Assembly: GCA_000306725.1 (NCBI GenBank)
Contig: CP003083.1
Span: 1,612,001 to 1,676,000 of the forward strand
Source: Methanolobus psychrophilus R15
GTDB taxonomy: Archaea; Halobacteriota; Methanosarcinia; Methanosarcinales; Methanosarcinaceae
Direction: 5' to 3'
Length of the DNA stretch: 64,000 nucleotides
Part shown: piece by piece, positions 38,685 to 47,465 of the stretch
Layout of the letters: each line of letters starts with the position of its first letter
Position numbering within the stretch: the stretch's first letter is position 1
Made by a program: the position numbers and the translations under genes
Notes under the pieces: generated by a model
What the model was told of the DNA's origin: nothing
Databases searched by the model: none
Seen by the model: only the letters and a program-made list of their open reading frames with translations

Positions 38685-38839
38685 TTGAAGTCGATACCGT
38701 ACTTCTGCTTGAGCTCCATTGACTTCATTGGAATTGTCATGAGGTCCCAGTCATCCTGGGACATTTTCTCTCCCTTCTTTGCACGGTCATAGAACTCGTA
38801 GCAATCAACTGATTTTCTGAATGTCATTTTGAAGCCTCC

Positions 38840-39490
38840 TTATTTCATCAGTCCCAGTGCGACACGTGCTGCATCTGCTGCATTCTCTGCTGTTGCGTCA
38901 GCTCCGATCTCTGCGATCCATTTCTGGGATACAGGTGCGCCACCGAACATTATTTTGACGGAGTCTCTAAGGCCTTCTTCCTTGAGTATTTCTACTGTGT
39001 CCTTCTGTCCGAGCATGGAAGTTGTCATGAGAGCAGAACCTACAAGAAGTACTTTTCCACCCTTGTTCTTCTTGATCTCTTCCACAAGAGTCTCATTTGG
39101 AACATCGACGCCCAGATCTAATATCTTGAAGCCGTTCGCACCTAGCATTGTTGATACAAGCCTGTGGCCGATATCGTGAATGTCACCCTCCTGGACGTAA
39201 GTGATGGCCATTCCAACACCCTCGCCAACCTTCTCTTTTGCTAGCTCCGGAGTGAGTATCTCCATTGCAGCGTTCATAGCCTTTGCAGACATCATGATCT
39301 GAGGGAGATAGATCTCTGCTGCCTCGAATTTGTCACCAACTATCTTCATTCCCATTGCAAGGCCGCCATCGATAGCCTCGACTGCCGATATACCTGCAGC
39401 CAGAGCTGCCTTTGTGGCCTCTACAGTACCGTTGATATTCTGCGTGATAATTGCGTCTCTAAGATTGTCTAAGATTTCTTGTTTTGACAT
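38840..39490 (-). CDS. mtmC: monomethylamine corrinoid protein
   Basis: Carries the cobamide that accepts the methyl group from MtmB and gives it to MtbA. The 216-residue protein has an N-terminal four-helix cap and a B12-binding Rossmann domain with lower axial His105 in EGDIHDIGHR and the usual SALMTTSM and GGAPVSQKW motifs. It starts with a strong AAGGAGG site and ends 12 bp before mtmB, matching the mtmCB operon of Methanosarcina. The sequence clearly differs from the MtbC proteins in the window. Confidence 0.93.
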   Translation of the reverse strand: MSKQEILDNLRDAIITQNINGTVEATKAALAAGISAVEAIDGGLAMGMKIVGDKFEAAEIYLPQIMMSAKAMNAAMEILTPELAKEKVGEGVGMAITYVQEGDIHDIGHRLVSTMLGANGFKILDLGVDVPNETLVEEIKKNKGGKVLLVGSALMTTSMLGQKDTVEILKEEGLRDSVKIMFGGAPVSQKWIAEIGADATAENAADAARVALGLMK

Positions 39491-39546
39491 AAAGTGCCTC
39501 CTTTTAGTTGGTTTGCGGCTAATGGTAGCCTATTACCTAGTTACTG

Positions 39547-39562
39547 ATATTTATATTTTGGT
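39547..39562 (-). promoter_or_regulatory. mtmCB promoter (TATA box)
   Basis: On the minus strand the box reads ACCAAAATATAAATAT, about 57 bp before the mtmC ATG. It is similar to the boxes of mttB and pylT. Confidence 0.55.
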
Positions 39563-39575
39563 ATTAAAAGTGAGA

Positions 39576-39595
39576 AACCTTGCAAAAGCAAGGTT
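39576..39595 (-). terminator. terminator after mtbB1
   Basis: AACCTTGC / GCAAGGTT around an AAAA loop, followed on the minus strand by TCTCACTTTTAA. It separates the mtbCB1 unit from the mtmCB promoter. Confidence 0.65.
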
Positions 39596-39614
39596 CTGCA
39601 CAAACCGCTTCCCA

Positions 39615-41018
39615 TCATCTGATCTTTTGCCTGAATTTCTCACAGCAGTTTATCTTGATGTCCAGCAGTTTCTCGATATTCATCTTTGCTGCAATTCCCT
39701 TTGGAGCTCCTGCAACAGATGTTATGACACCGATGCCCAGTTCTTCCCTAAGGTCCCTCATGACGTACTCATCGCTGAGGTCAAGTGTGGAAACACCGAG
39801 TTTCTTTGCAACATAGTTCTTTGCGTCACCGACGCGCATGCTCTTTGACATTTCCATCCTTGCTACAAGGTCGCCTGCTGCCCTGATACCGCTCATACCG
39901 GAGGTCATTATGTGAGTGATCGGCATACCCATCGGGTCGCCGACCCCTATCTATATACCATCCACGCCAGCAAGTTCGACCATCGCCTTGCTTGCTCTTG
40001 ATACAGCATCAATTGTCGGGGTTTCCAGCATAGGGATACCGCCCACGCCCATTCCCATGTTCACATGGCAGGGAATAGATGAAGCCTTGACAGCCGCCTT
40101 GATGAAGGTAACAGCCCTTCCCAGGTTCCATGCAAAGCTCTTGCTGGTGTTGGTGTTGACCACAGGACCGAATATGTTGGCACCTGCTTTTGCGACAAGA
40201 GGAGCCTGCTGGTGTGGCCAAAGTCCTGCAAGAACTGTGCCGTCATAAGCCATCTCACCGTGAAGACCAAGCATGAGCTCGCCTGCCATACCCGCTTCAA
40301 TATACATGTCAGGATATTGCTTTCTCAATGCCTCGATAGCGTGAAGCGAAGCATACATATCACCGTCACCTGCAGCACCGATAGTGTCAAAGTTAACACC
40401 GTCAGCACCAGAAGCCATCATTCTCTGCATGATCCAGACAATGTCCCTTGTAAGATGCTTTGCCGCGTGCTCCATGGACTCCTGTGCTTCCTGTATTTTG
40501 AAAGCCTTCATCAGGTCTCCCGGGTTCTCGAACGGACCGTCCGGGGTGTAGTAAAGACCCATGTTTGGCATGGCGCCATAGAGCAGAGGAATTACCATGT
40601 TCTGCTGGCAGACTTCCATTGTCTGCATCTCCTGTGCTATCACAGGTTTTACTGGTTTGTAACTGTAGTCAATGTGACCAAGCTCCATTGTGTCAGCACC
40701 AAAGGCTCTCTCATGCACCATGCACCCTACAAGCCTGCTGGAGGGGATACCAACACCACTGTTACCCTGGTCGCCATCAAGCCTGATAGTCCCTATATCG
40801 TGAGTTACCGGAACTTCCATGCCAGCCTCGACACCTACCATCCTTGAAGGCATCGTGATGATATCCATTAGCTTGTCCAGCTCATCGCCACTAAGCTCAG
40901 GGATGTCTCCAAGATCTACGGCATCTGCCATTCCGTCCCTGAGGTCGGTAAGGATCTGCTCCTTTGTCAGGTAAACCCTTTTACCGTCTCCCATTCTCAA
41001 CATGTGTTCAGTTGTCAT
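39615..41018 (-). CDS. mtbB1: dimethylamine methyltransferase MtbB, copy 1 (pyrrolysine protein)
   Basis: Demethylates dimethylamine onto MtbC. The frame runs 355 codons to an amber at 39951-39953 in the context [15 protein letters not shown], then continues in frame for 111 residues to [22 protein letters not shown]. The total of 467 residues with Pyl356 equals the known Methanosarcina MtbB. The gene starts 12 bp after mtbC1. Copy 2 at 60898-62301 is nearly the same protein; the two differ mainly in the middle third. Confidence 0.95.
39951..39953 (-). other. amber (pyrrolysine) codon 356 of mtbB1
   Basis: In-frame TAG at the conserved MtbB pyrrolysine position, flanked by coding sequence on both sides. 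Confidence 0.93.
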
Positions 41019-41029
41019 TCTCTCACCAC

Positions 41030-41674
41030 TTAAAGAAGAAGTTCCTTGGCTCTTGCTACTGCTTCGCTTGCGTTCTCAGCGTAACAGTCAGCACCGATCT
41101 TGTCAGCCCAGGTCTGGGTAGCGGGTGCTCCCCCGACCATGACCTTGACCTTGTCCCGCAGGCCCTGTTCCTTGAGCATCTCAATGACCTCTCTCTGGCC
41201 AGGAAGGGTGGTTGTCATGAGTGCGGACATGCCTACCATGCTTGCACCTGTTTCCTTGACCTTGTCAATGAAGTCCTGCAGGGGAACATCCCGTCCCAGG
41301 TCATGGACCTCAAAGCCGGAGGACTGAAGCATTGTGGAAACGATGGATTTGCCGATGTCGTGCACATCTCCTTCGACAGTACCATTAACGATAACGGCAA
41401 GCTTCTTCTTTGCTGCATCCTTTGGCATGTCGGCTTCAAGCAACTTGACACCGGCTTCCATTGCACCGGCTGCCATCATTACATGAGGCAGGAATAACTT
41501 GCCTCTCTCGAACATGATACCAACATCATTCATTCCGGATGCAAGACCTTTCTCTATGATCTCTGCGGGTTCAATACCCTCACTTTTTGCCTTTTCAACG
41601 GCAGCTACAACCGCATCCTTCTTGCAGGAAACGACCGCGTCGGAAAGCAGTTTGAAAGTTTCTTCTTTGCTCAT
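41030..41674 (-). CDS. mtbC1: dimethylamine corrinoid protein, copy 1
   Basis: Accepts the methyl group of dimethylamine from MtbB. The 214-residue corrinoid protein has axial His105 in [10 protein letters not shown], a SALMTTTL segment and [25 protein letters not shown] 41674 is preceded by GAGGTG six bases away, better than the ATG at 41683. The coding sequence looks identical to mtbC2 at 62313-62957, while the upstream DNA is unrelated. Confidence 0.93.
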   Translation of the reverse strand: MSKEETFKLLSDAVVSCKKDAVVAAVEKAKSEGIEPAEIIEKGLASGMNDVGIMFERGKLFLPHVMMAAGAMEAGVKLLEADMPKDAAKKKLAVIVNGTVEGDVHDIGKSIVSTMLQSSGFEVHDLGRDVPLQDFIDKVKETGASMVGMSALMTTTLPGQREVIEMLKEQGLRDKVKVMVGGAPATQTWADKIGADCYAENASEAVARAKELLL

Positions 41675-41751
41675 CTCATACACCTCGTATGTCTTTGTAA
41701 TTTTGTATTAATACTCCATTTGCATAATGGATCAGCATTTAACACAAGCCA

Positions 41752-41772
41752 ATAGCAAATATTTATATGTGC
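41752..41772 (-). promoter_or_regulatory. mtbC1 promoter candidate
   Basis: On the minus strand CACATATAAATATTTG lies about 85 bp before the mtbC1 ATG. Further TATA-like runs (TATATATATTTATCC) occur at about 41822-41838. No gene is seen in the 298-bp gap up to the small membrane protein gene. Confidence 0.4.
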
Positions 41773-41972
41773 CGTTTATCCATAATATATAAAGATTCCT
41801 AATAAAGGACCCTAGCATCTACTATATATATTTATCCTATATACTTGCTTAAATCGTTAATCCATATAAATGAAGCAATAAATTGGAAATAATGACATCT
41901 GCCAGGCGACATATAATCCCGCCCGGCAAATGTGACTGTATCTTATCTACTCAATTTTCTAATTGTATCCCA

Positions 41973-42122
41973 TTAGAACTGGGAAACAAAGGTCCGTGCT
42001 TGCCATAGCGCAAGTATGGCAACGATCAGGATGACTACCATCCACAACACATCTGCAGCCGGCAGAGGTGAATTCATCCAGTAAGCATTATAAGCTTCCA
42101 TTGCAGCTTCTGTTTGTACCAT
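41973..42122 (-). CDS. 49-residue single-pass membrane protein of the mttP unit
   Basis: Small gene with a near-perfect ribosome site (AAGGAGGAG, then TTTAA, ATG). The product starts MVQTEAAMEAYNAYWMN and has one strongly hydrophobic helix (VLWMVVILIVAILALW) followed by a short charged tail. It lies 13 bp after the 98-residue wHTH-like gene, which follows mttP, so all are probably on the trimethylamine transcript. It may be an accessory subunit of the MttP permease; I know no named family. Confidence 0.7.
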   Translation of the reverse strand: MVQTEAAMEAYNAYWMNSPLPAADVLWMVVILIVAILALWQARTFVSQF

Positions 42123-42135
42123 TTAAACTCCTCCT

Positions 42136-42432
42136 TCACACATACACCAGGCAGGCGTTTGCAGCCCGGGCTTTTCCGAAATCAGTGATCACATACTTGT
42201 GCAAAAGGAAGCCTTTTTTGTACACTCCCTCTTCATCAACCTTGACTTCTACATCTTTGAGCAGTGAGCATGAGGCCAGTTCTATCAGATCGAAATTTAT
42301 AGAATCCCGCTGGTAATCACTTTTAAGGTTATACTCTTTCTGTATCTGCTTGACAACCTCATAGTTCCATGCTCCTCCGCTCTTATTGCAGAGCTCAAGT
42401 ATCCTGAATTTTATTGGACGATTTCCTGCCAT
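42136..42432 (-). CDS. small winged-helix-like protein downstream of mttP
   Basis: A 98-residue soluble protein with the pattern of a winged-helix domain (KFRILELCNKSGGAWNYEVVKQIQKEY, a recognition-like helix DSINFDLIELASCSLL, and a wing VDEEGVYKKGFLLHKYVITDFGKARA). Its ATG is directly adjacent to the mttP stop codon, so it is translationally linked. A regulator of methylamine genes is plausible by position, but this is inference and no partner is known. Confidence 0.65.
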   Translation of the reverse strand: MAGNRPIKFRILELCNKSGGAWNYEVVKQIQKEYNLKSDYQRDSINFDLIELASCSLLKDVEVKVDEEGVYKKGFLLHKYVITDFGKARAANACLVYV

Positions 42433-43479
42433 TTACTCACCTCTCAATGATTCCAGTTGACCGGAGTCCTCAGAGAACATGATAGAGCTTCCTATGAGAC
42501 ACAGAGCGCCTCCTACAAGTATTGTCCAGGAAGGTATATCCCCGAAGAAGAGGGCAATGAACACCACTGCGAAAAGACCGTAGAGGTTACCGATACCCTG
42601 ACCTCTGCCCACACCAATGAGCGGGAAAGATTTGTACCAGGTCACATAACAGAAACCAAAGGTTATTCCTGCAAATACCAGCACTAGCATGGTAAGTGGC
42701 TCAAACACCATCAAAGCATACTTGAACATCGGGAAGCCGAGGATAGCAAGGATTGGTACTGCGATTACCCACCATATTATGTTCTCACCAAGGAACCTGA
42801 GAGTAAGACCTACATCCGGTTCTGCGATATCAAGTCCCTTACCTGCGATTGCACCTTCAATACCCCAGCCAACGGCTGCCATGAGACCGCCGATATAACC
42901 TATCCACACAACATTACCGGCACCAAGCTCAGTTAACAGACCGCCACCGAAGATCGTGATACCGCCGATAATGATGAAAACTATGCCCGCAAAAGCACGC
43001 TTGGAAATCTTTTCACCATACCACTTGGAAGCAAGGATAGACCCTACAACAGGATACATAAGTGCTGCAACGGCTGCAAAAGCTCCTCCGACAAAACCCA
43101 TGGCAATAAAAGAACCCAATATAGCTATAGGGCCACCGAAAATTGAAGCCAGGAAGAACCACTTGGAACATGGGTTGAATTCTTTAATAGTTCTCTTCAT
43201 TTCTCCGAACTTGCCCAAAACCCCGTTCCATACCATAAGAGCAAGAATAACTGTCAGTGCATTGAATGACGTTATTAACACAGCGGTTATGATCAGAGAC
43301 ATACCATCGCCATTAGTTGCGGCTATTTCAGCATACATCTCATCGAAAGGATTAAGAACCCATACCACAGTACCTGGAATATACCAAAGACCCCAGAGAA
43401 TTGCACAGAAAAATGCCCACATAAAGCCCTTTCTGATCCTTCGCTGGTTTTCTTGCTTTTTTAATGACTGCAAATCCAT
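42433..43479 (-). CDS. mttP: trimethylamine permease MttP (DMT/EamA family)
   Basis: A 348-residue integral membrane protein with about ten helices in the drug/metabolite transporter pattern (two EamA-like halves), starting after a charged N-terminus with FFCAILWGLWYIPGTVVW. In Methanosarcina the equivalent gene in the mttB-mttC cluster is the presumed trimethylamine transporter, and the order mttB-mttC-mttP is the same here. A 361-bp gap separates it from mttC, so it may also have its own promoter. Confidence 0.88.
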   Translation of the reverse strand: MDLQSLKKQENQRRIRKGFMWAFFCAILWGLWYIPGTVVWVLNPFDEMYAEIAATNGDGMSLIITAVLITSFNALTVILALMVWNGVLGKFGEMKRTIKEFNPCSKWFFLASIFGGPIAILGSFIAMGFVGGAFAAVAALMYPVVGSILASKWYGEKISKRAFAGIVFIIIGGITIFGGGLLTELGAGNVVWIGYIGGLMAAVGWGIEGAIAGKGLDIAEPDVGLTLRFLGENIIWWVIAVPILAILGFPMFKYALMVFEPLTMLVLVFAGITFGFCYVTWYKSFPLIGVGRGQGIGNLYGLFAVVFIALFFGDIPSWTILVGGALCLIGSSIMFSEDSGQLESLRGE

Positions 43480-43798
43480 ACTACTACCTCCAACTATACA
43501 GTTTTACTTTTTCTAAATGCCAACAGTAGATTTCATATAATAAAGGAACGAACCTGCCAATGGAGATACAAAAGATGAACCAACACTGATATTACTGCAA
43601 TTCCACCCATCCCTGACAGGATGCGGCTTTACTGCCATAATGATTAAATTAGCCGGATATTCTGCAACCTCATGCATAATAGTGACCTACCTATAACGGA
43701 TCATCTTTTTTGAGGTGCACATAAACATTAAAGGGAAAGACCCAAAGCACCTTTATTGAAAAGGCAGATTAGTCAGTATACTCAACAATATAGCAGAA

Positions 43799-43819
43799 GA
43801 TGTAGCCAAAGGCCACATC
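43799..43819 (-). promoter_or_regulatory. stem-loop between mttC and mttP
   Basis: GATGTAGCC / GGCCACATC with one mismatch and an AAA loop, 22 bp after the mttC stop. No T-run follows, so it is more likely an RNA-stability or attenuation element than a full terminator. The rest of 43480-43840 has no gene; a TATA-like stretch (TTTATTATATGAAATC on the minus strand) lies near 43531-43546. Confidence 0.35.
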
Positions 43820-43840
43820 CTCGCTACCTGACCATTATGA

Positions 43841-44488
43841 TCAGAATATTGCATTGAGTTTGTTCACGACATCCGTTGCGTTTTCTCCATAGAGGTCTGC
43901 ACCGATCTTCCTTGCCCAGTCCTGGGTAACAGGTGCGCCACCAACCATTGTTTTCAGAGAGCTGCGGATACCTGCTTCCTTGAGCTGCTCTTCTATCTGT
44001 ATCTGGTTGACCATGGTTGTTGTCATGAGTGCTGATGAAGCAACTACCTGAGCTCCGACCTGCTTTGCCTTCTCTACATAGGACTTGATCGGAACGTCCC
44101 TGCCCAGGTCAAATACCTGGTAACCTTCGATCTTGAGCATGGTTGCGACGATATCCTTCCCGATAGAGTGGATGTCGCCTTCGATCGTACCGATAACGAT
44201 CTTGCCTTTGCTCTTGGTTTCTCCTCCAAGTGCCTCAAGAGCAGGAGTAAGTACTGCCACCCCGGCGTTCATTGCTTCTGATGCTGCAATGACGTGAGGG
44301 AGGTAGAGTGTGCCTGCCTCGAACTGTTCACCAATCTCGTTCATTGCTGCGGTGAAACCTTCCTGAATAAGATCTGCAGGACTGATTCCGGCGGCAAGGG
44401 ACTCCTCGGCTGCCTCTGCAGCAGCCTCATCATCAAAATCTAAAATTGCTGCTTTTGCTTTTGCTATAATCTGTTCTTTTGTTGCCAT
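43841..44488 (-). CDS. mttC: trimethylamine corrinoid protein
   Basis: Accepts the methyl group of trimethylamine from MttB. The 215-residue protein has axial His107 in EGDIHSIGKD, ASSALMTTTM and GGAPVTQDWARKIGADLYGENA. It starts 12 bp after mttB. Its HSIG motif and N-terminus set it apart from the MtbC group (HDIG). Confidence 0.93.
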   Translation of the reverse strand: MATKEQIIAKAKAAILDFDDEAAAEAAEESLAAGISPADLIQEGFTAAMNEIGEQFEAGTLYLPHVIAASEAMNAGVAVLTPALEALGGETKSKGKIVIGTIEGDIHSIGKDIVATMLKIEGYQVFDLGRDVPIKSYVEKAKQVGAQVVASSALMTTTMVNQIQIEEQLKEAGIRSSLKTMVGGAPVTQDWARKIGADLYGENATDVVNKLNAIF

Positions 44489-44500
44489 AATGTAACCTCC

Positions 44501-45991
44501 TTATGCGCCCTGTCTGAATGCCTTGTCAGCCTTGTCCACGATTGCCTGCATATCCTTGAGCAGGTCAGCATCTATTGGTGGAACTACGTGGTTCTTCATG
44601 ATGTCAACGACTTTCTCATGAGCTACAGTTGCAATGTCCTTTGCACCGGCCATTTCCCAGTCACCGAACATAAGCCTGTCAATGAGTTTTGGGCTGGATG
44701 GCAGGTCAATGTTCTTCCTTGTGGTCTTGTGTGCAAGGAAGTTCTTCCCGATACCTACCTGTTCGATTGCTTCAACTGACAGGGTCTCTTCATTTACTGG
44801 GATTCCTTCCATTGCCTTCTTTGCCATTGAGATCATATCATTGTCAAAGACAAGCTGCTCGAGTGAGAATGTCATACCAAGTTCAAGCATACCTGCACCG
44901 TACAGGGTGTTAGCACCTGCAAAAGCGGGGAGAAGTGTGGTCATCGTCTTCTCATGGCCAGCCTGGCCATCAGGTATCTTGGCATCAGACTACGAGCCGG
45001 CCACGAAGGTGGGAAGACCGTAATACTGACCGAGCTTTGCAACAGCTGCACTGATAAGCGCAAGTTCTGGTGAACCGACTGGTGCCGTACCCTTCTTCAG
45101 GTCAAATGTTGTTGTAGAGCTTCCGTACCATACTGGCGCACCGGGCTTTACCAGCTGGGCAAGCACAATACCGGAGAGTACTTCTGCGTTATGAGTTACA
45201 AGGGTACCTGCAAGGTGCACAGGGGATGAGCCACCGGCCATCGCCATACTGAGTACGTTTACAGGGGTACCGAATCTTGCACCCTTCATGATAACCTGAC
45301 AAGCATTGACACTGAGCTCCAGAGGGCTTGTAGGACAGACAAGTGTTGAGAACAAGGGCTTCTTGCGTGCTTCTTCAGCGTCGCCGCCATAGTATGCCAC
45401 AGCTATCTGCTGATAATAGTCCACGTTTTCGCCTACAGGGTCGATGTGGTGGAAGTGCTTTGTAGTGTTCATCAGTGGTGTCAGTGTCTCGTGGACATCC
45501 TGTGCACCCTTACCTGCCCAGTCCCTTGCGGAAACGGCGAGTGAATAATAATTGATGTTCTCTGCCCAGTCACATATCTTTGCTGTGTCTGCAACATCTT
45601 TTTCTGTTGAGTCCACGGTCGTGAATTTACCCGGGGCCTCAAAATTACACATCTTGACACCGGTACCGAAACAGGTCCAGTGTACCTTTCCTTTGTGTTC
45701 CTGTTTGACATTGTTCTTCTTGTCACGTCCCCAGAGGACGAACTTTGAAGGACAATCGAGTAAAGCCCTGTTGACTACGAATTCAGGGATCTTTACTACC
45801 ATTGTCTTTTCATCGACCAGACAGCCACCTTCTTTAAAGACAGCCCTGGCTTCAGCGTCTGAAACCTGGATACCGGTGTTTATGAAAACGTCCATTGTCG
45901 CGTAGTGAAGAGCCCTGAGATCATCCTCAGAGAAAAGCTCCAGACTTACGCCTTCCAATGGCCTCCTACCTGGGAAAAGTTGTCTTACCAT
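44501..45991 (-). CDS. mttB: trimethylamine methyltransferase MttB (pyrrolysine protein)
   Basis: Demethylates trimethylamine onto MttC. The frame of 333 codons ([21 protein letters not shown] at the start) reaches an amber at 44990-44992 in the context [18 protein letters not shown] and continues in frame to 44501, giving 496 residues with Pyl334, as in Methanosarcina MttB. First gene of the mttB-mttC-mttP unit. A long leader of about 120 nt separates it from the promoter box at 46136-46151. Confidence 0.95.
44990..44992 (-). other. amber (pyrrolysine) codon 334 of mttB
   Basis: In-frame TAG at the conserved MttB position with uninterrupted homologous sequence downstream. Confidence 0.93.
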
Positions 45992-46135
45992 TTCTTAACC
46001 TCCAATATATACAAATATCAATCTTCCCGAATATTATAACAATGTCCGGGGATGGGATTCAACATGCTTTCCAGCATAATTCTCCTAAAATGGAAGTATT
46101 GGTTTTTATTATATAAGCTTTTTGGGAATAATTAG

Positions 46136-46151
46136 TATTTATATTTTGTGT
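46136..46151 (-). promoter_or_regulatory. mttB promoter (TATA box)
   Basis: On the minus strand ACACAAAATATAAATA, the same core as upstream of mtmC and pylT. It implies a 5' leader of about 120 nt. The 658-bp gap 45992-46649 has no gene. Confidence 0.55.
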
Positions 46152-46205
46152 TTCCTTGGTATTTAGAGGTTATATTTAAAGATAGCGGCAATAGAAAAAG
46201 AGTCG

Positions 46206-46234
46206 TTTTTTAGTGCGCTAACAGCACACTAAAA
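46206..46234. promoter_or_regulatory. stem-loop/operator-like inverted repeat between mttB and hyuA-like gene
   Basis: TTTTTAGTG-C-GCT / AGC-A-CACTAAAA with a 3-base loop, about 55 bp upstream of the mttB TATA box. It could be a regulator site or a terminator; no gene ends nearby. Confidence 0.4.
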
Positions 46235-46649
46235 TCACAGAGAACTAAACTTACACAGCGCTTAATGATATTAGAGGAGTTAAATCATATATATATGTTT
46301 CGATGTAAGACAAAATGATAACTAATATATAATCCTTTCGCTCATTTAATTACATTTATCTAAAAAAAGGTGCCTGCACTGCATATTTAATTTTTGCAGA
46401 GATGATTATTGTTTTTTACAAGTCGATCCTCTTTGCATGTACATTGTCCTATAAAAAGTAACTTTTGTATTTAATTATAATATCTCCCATTTAAATTAGA
46501 TAGGTGATATTACGTTGAACGCAAAAATAGTAAAGTGGCAAACTCACCGTTAACAGTGTTAAAAGGATTGCGAAACTTATATATATTATTTCTCGCATGT
46601 GCCTTTCTGTTTAAAAAAGAAACACTATAGATAAAGAGGGATCAGGAAT

Positions 46650-47465
46650 ATGAAATACAGCCTTGGTGTCGATGCAGGCGGAACATATACAGATGCAGTA
46701 CTGCTAAGAGATTCAGATGAAGCCATTATCGGGACAAGCAAAGCCCTGACAAGCTATCCCGACCCGCTTGAAGGTATTAAGAAAGCTATCGACGGCCTGG
46801 AAGGAAAATACCTTAAAAATGTCAGGACGGTTTCTGTTTCCACTACGCTTTCTACAAACAGCATACTTGAAGGAACAGGTTTCCCGGTAGCTCTGGTACT
46901 CATAGGGAATTATGATATCATAGGAGAACTCCCTACTAAATATTATATAAAAGTTGTAGGCGGACATGATTTCAATGGGATAGAAACCGAATCAGTGAAT
47001 ATTGATTCCATCAAAGATTTCGCACTGGCGGTAAAGGATAAAGTATCAGCATTTGCAGTGTCATCTTTTTTCAGTGTGAGAAACCACGAACATGAACTTA
47101 CAGCCAAAGAGATGATCATTCAGCTTACAGGCCTTCCAGTAATTTGTGGCCATGAGCTTTCCCAGGACCTGGGGGCTTTTGAGAGAGCTGTAACAGCCTT
47201 CCTGAATGCCCAATTGATACCGGTGACAGAGAGATTCATGCACACTGTTGAAGACGAGATCAAATCCAGAGAGATGGATGCAAAGGTCTTCATGCTCAAA
47301 TGTGACGGTTCTGTCATCGGGATCCAGAGCGCCCTGAAGAAACCCATCGAATCAATCTTTTCCGGACCTGCCGGAAGTCTTGTAGGTGCTTCTTTCTTAG
47401 CAAAAAGAGATACCTGCGCTGTAATCGATGTGGGTGGGACCAGCAAAGATATTTCTGTGATATAC
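46650..47465 (+). pseudogene. HyuA-type ASKHA protein, N-terminal part (IS-interrupted)
   Basis: Encodes the first 272 residues of a hydantoinase/oxoprolinase-family protein (GVDAGGTYTDAVLLRDS phosphate loop; CAVIDVGGTSKDIS second loop) up to the IS at 47466. Joining 47465 to 49077, which removes the IS and one ATATAC copy, restores DISVIYNGVPEMSDSG in frame and gives a 640-residue protein, a close relative of the intact 639-residue paralogue at 53217. It is divergent from mttB. The inactivation is recent, as both halves are otherwise open. Confidence 0.88.

Larger units (their letters stand above)
36967..38827 (-). pseudogene. mtmB: monomethylamine methyltransferase mtmB broken by a 484-bp internal duplication
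   Basis: MtmB demethylates monomethylamine onto MtmC using pyrrolysine. The N-terminal 201 codons (38827-38225) lead to an amber codon at 38222-38224 in the canonical MGI-TAG-GPETS context, equal to Pyl202 of M. barkeri. Seven codons later the sequence jumps back: 484 bp (38684-38201) are repeated as 38200-37717, including a second amber at 37738-37740, and then the true C-terminus (ADCAGGMICSDSHEV...) follows to 36967. Because 484 is not a multiple of three, reading through the first amber enters the repeat out of frame, so this gene as written cannot make MtmB. Removing one unit restores a 458-residue protein. It may be real or an assembly chimera of two mtmB copies. Confidence 0.85.

Noticed and set aside
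39615-39953. mtbB, mttB and mtbB2 read as genes truncated by premature stops
   Set aside because: The stop is TAG in each case, at the known pyrrolysine codon (356, 334, 356), with uninterrupted family sequence after it in the same frame and tRNA-Pyl encoded in the window.
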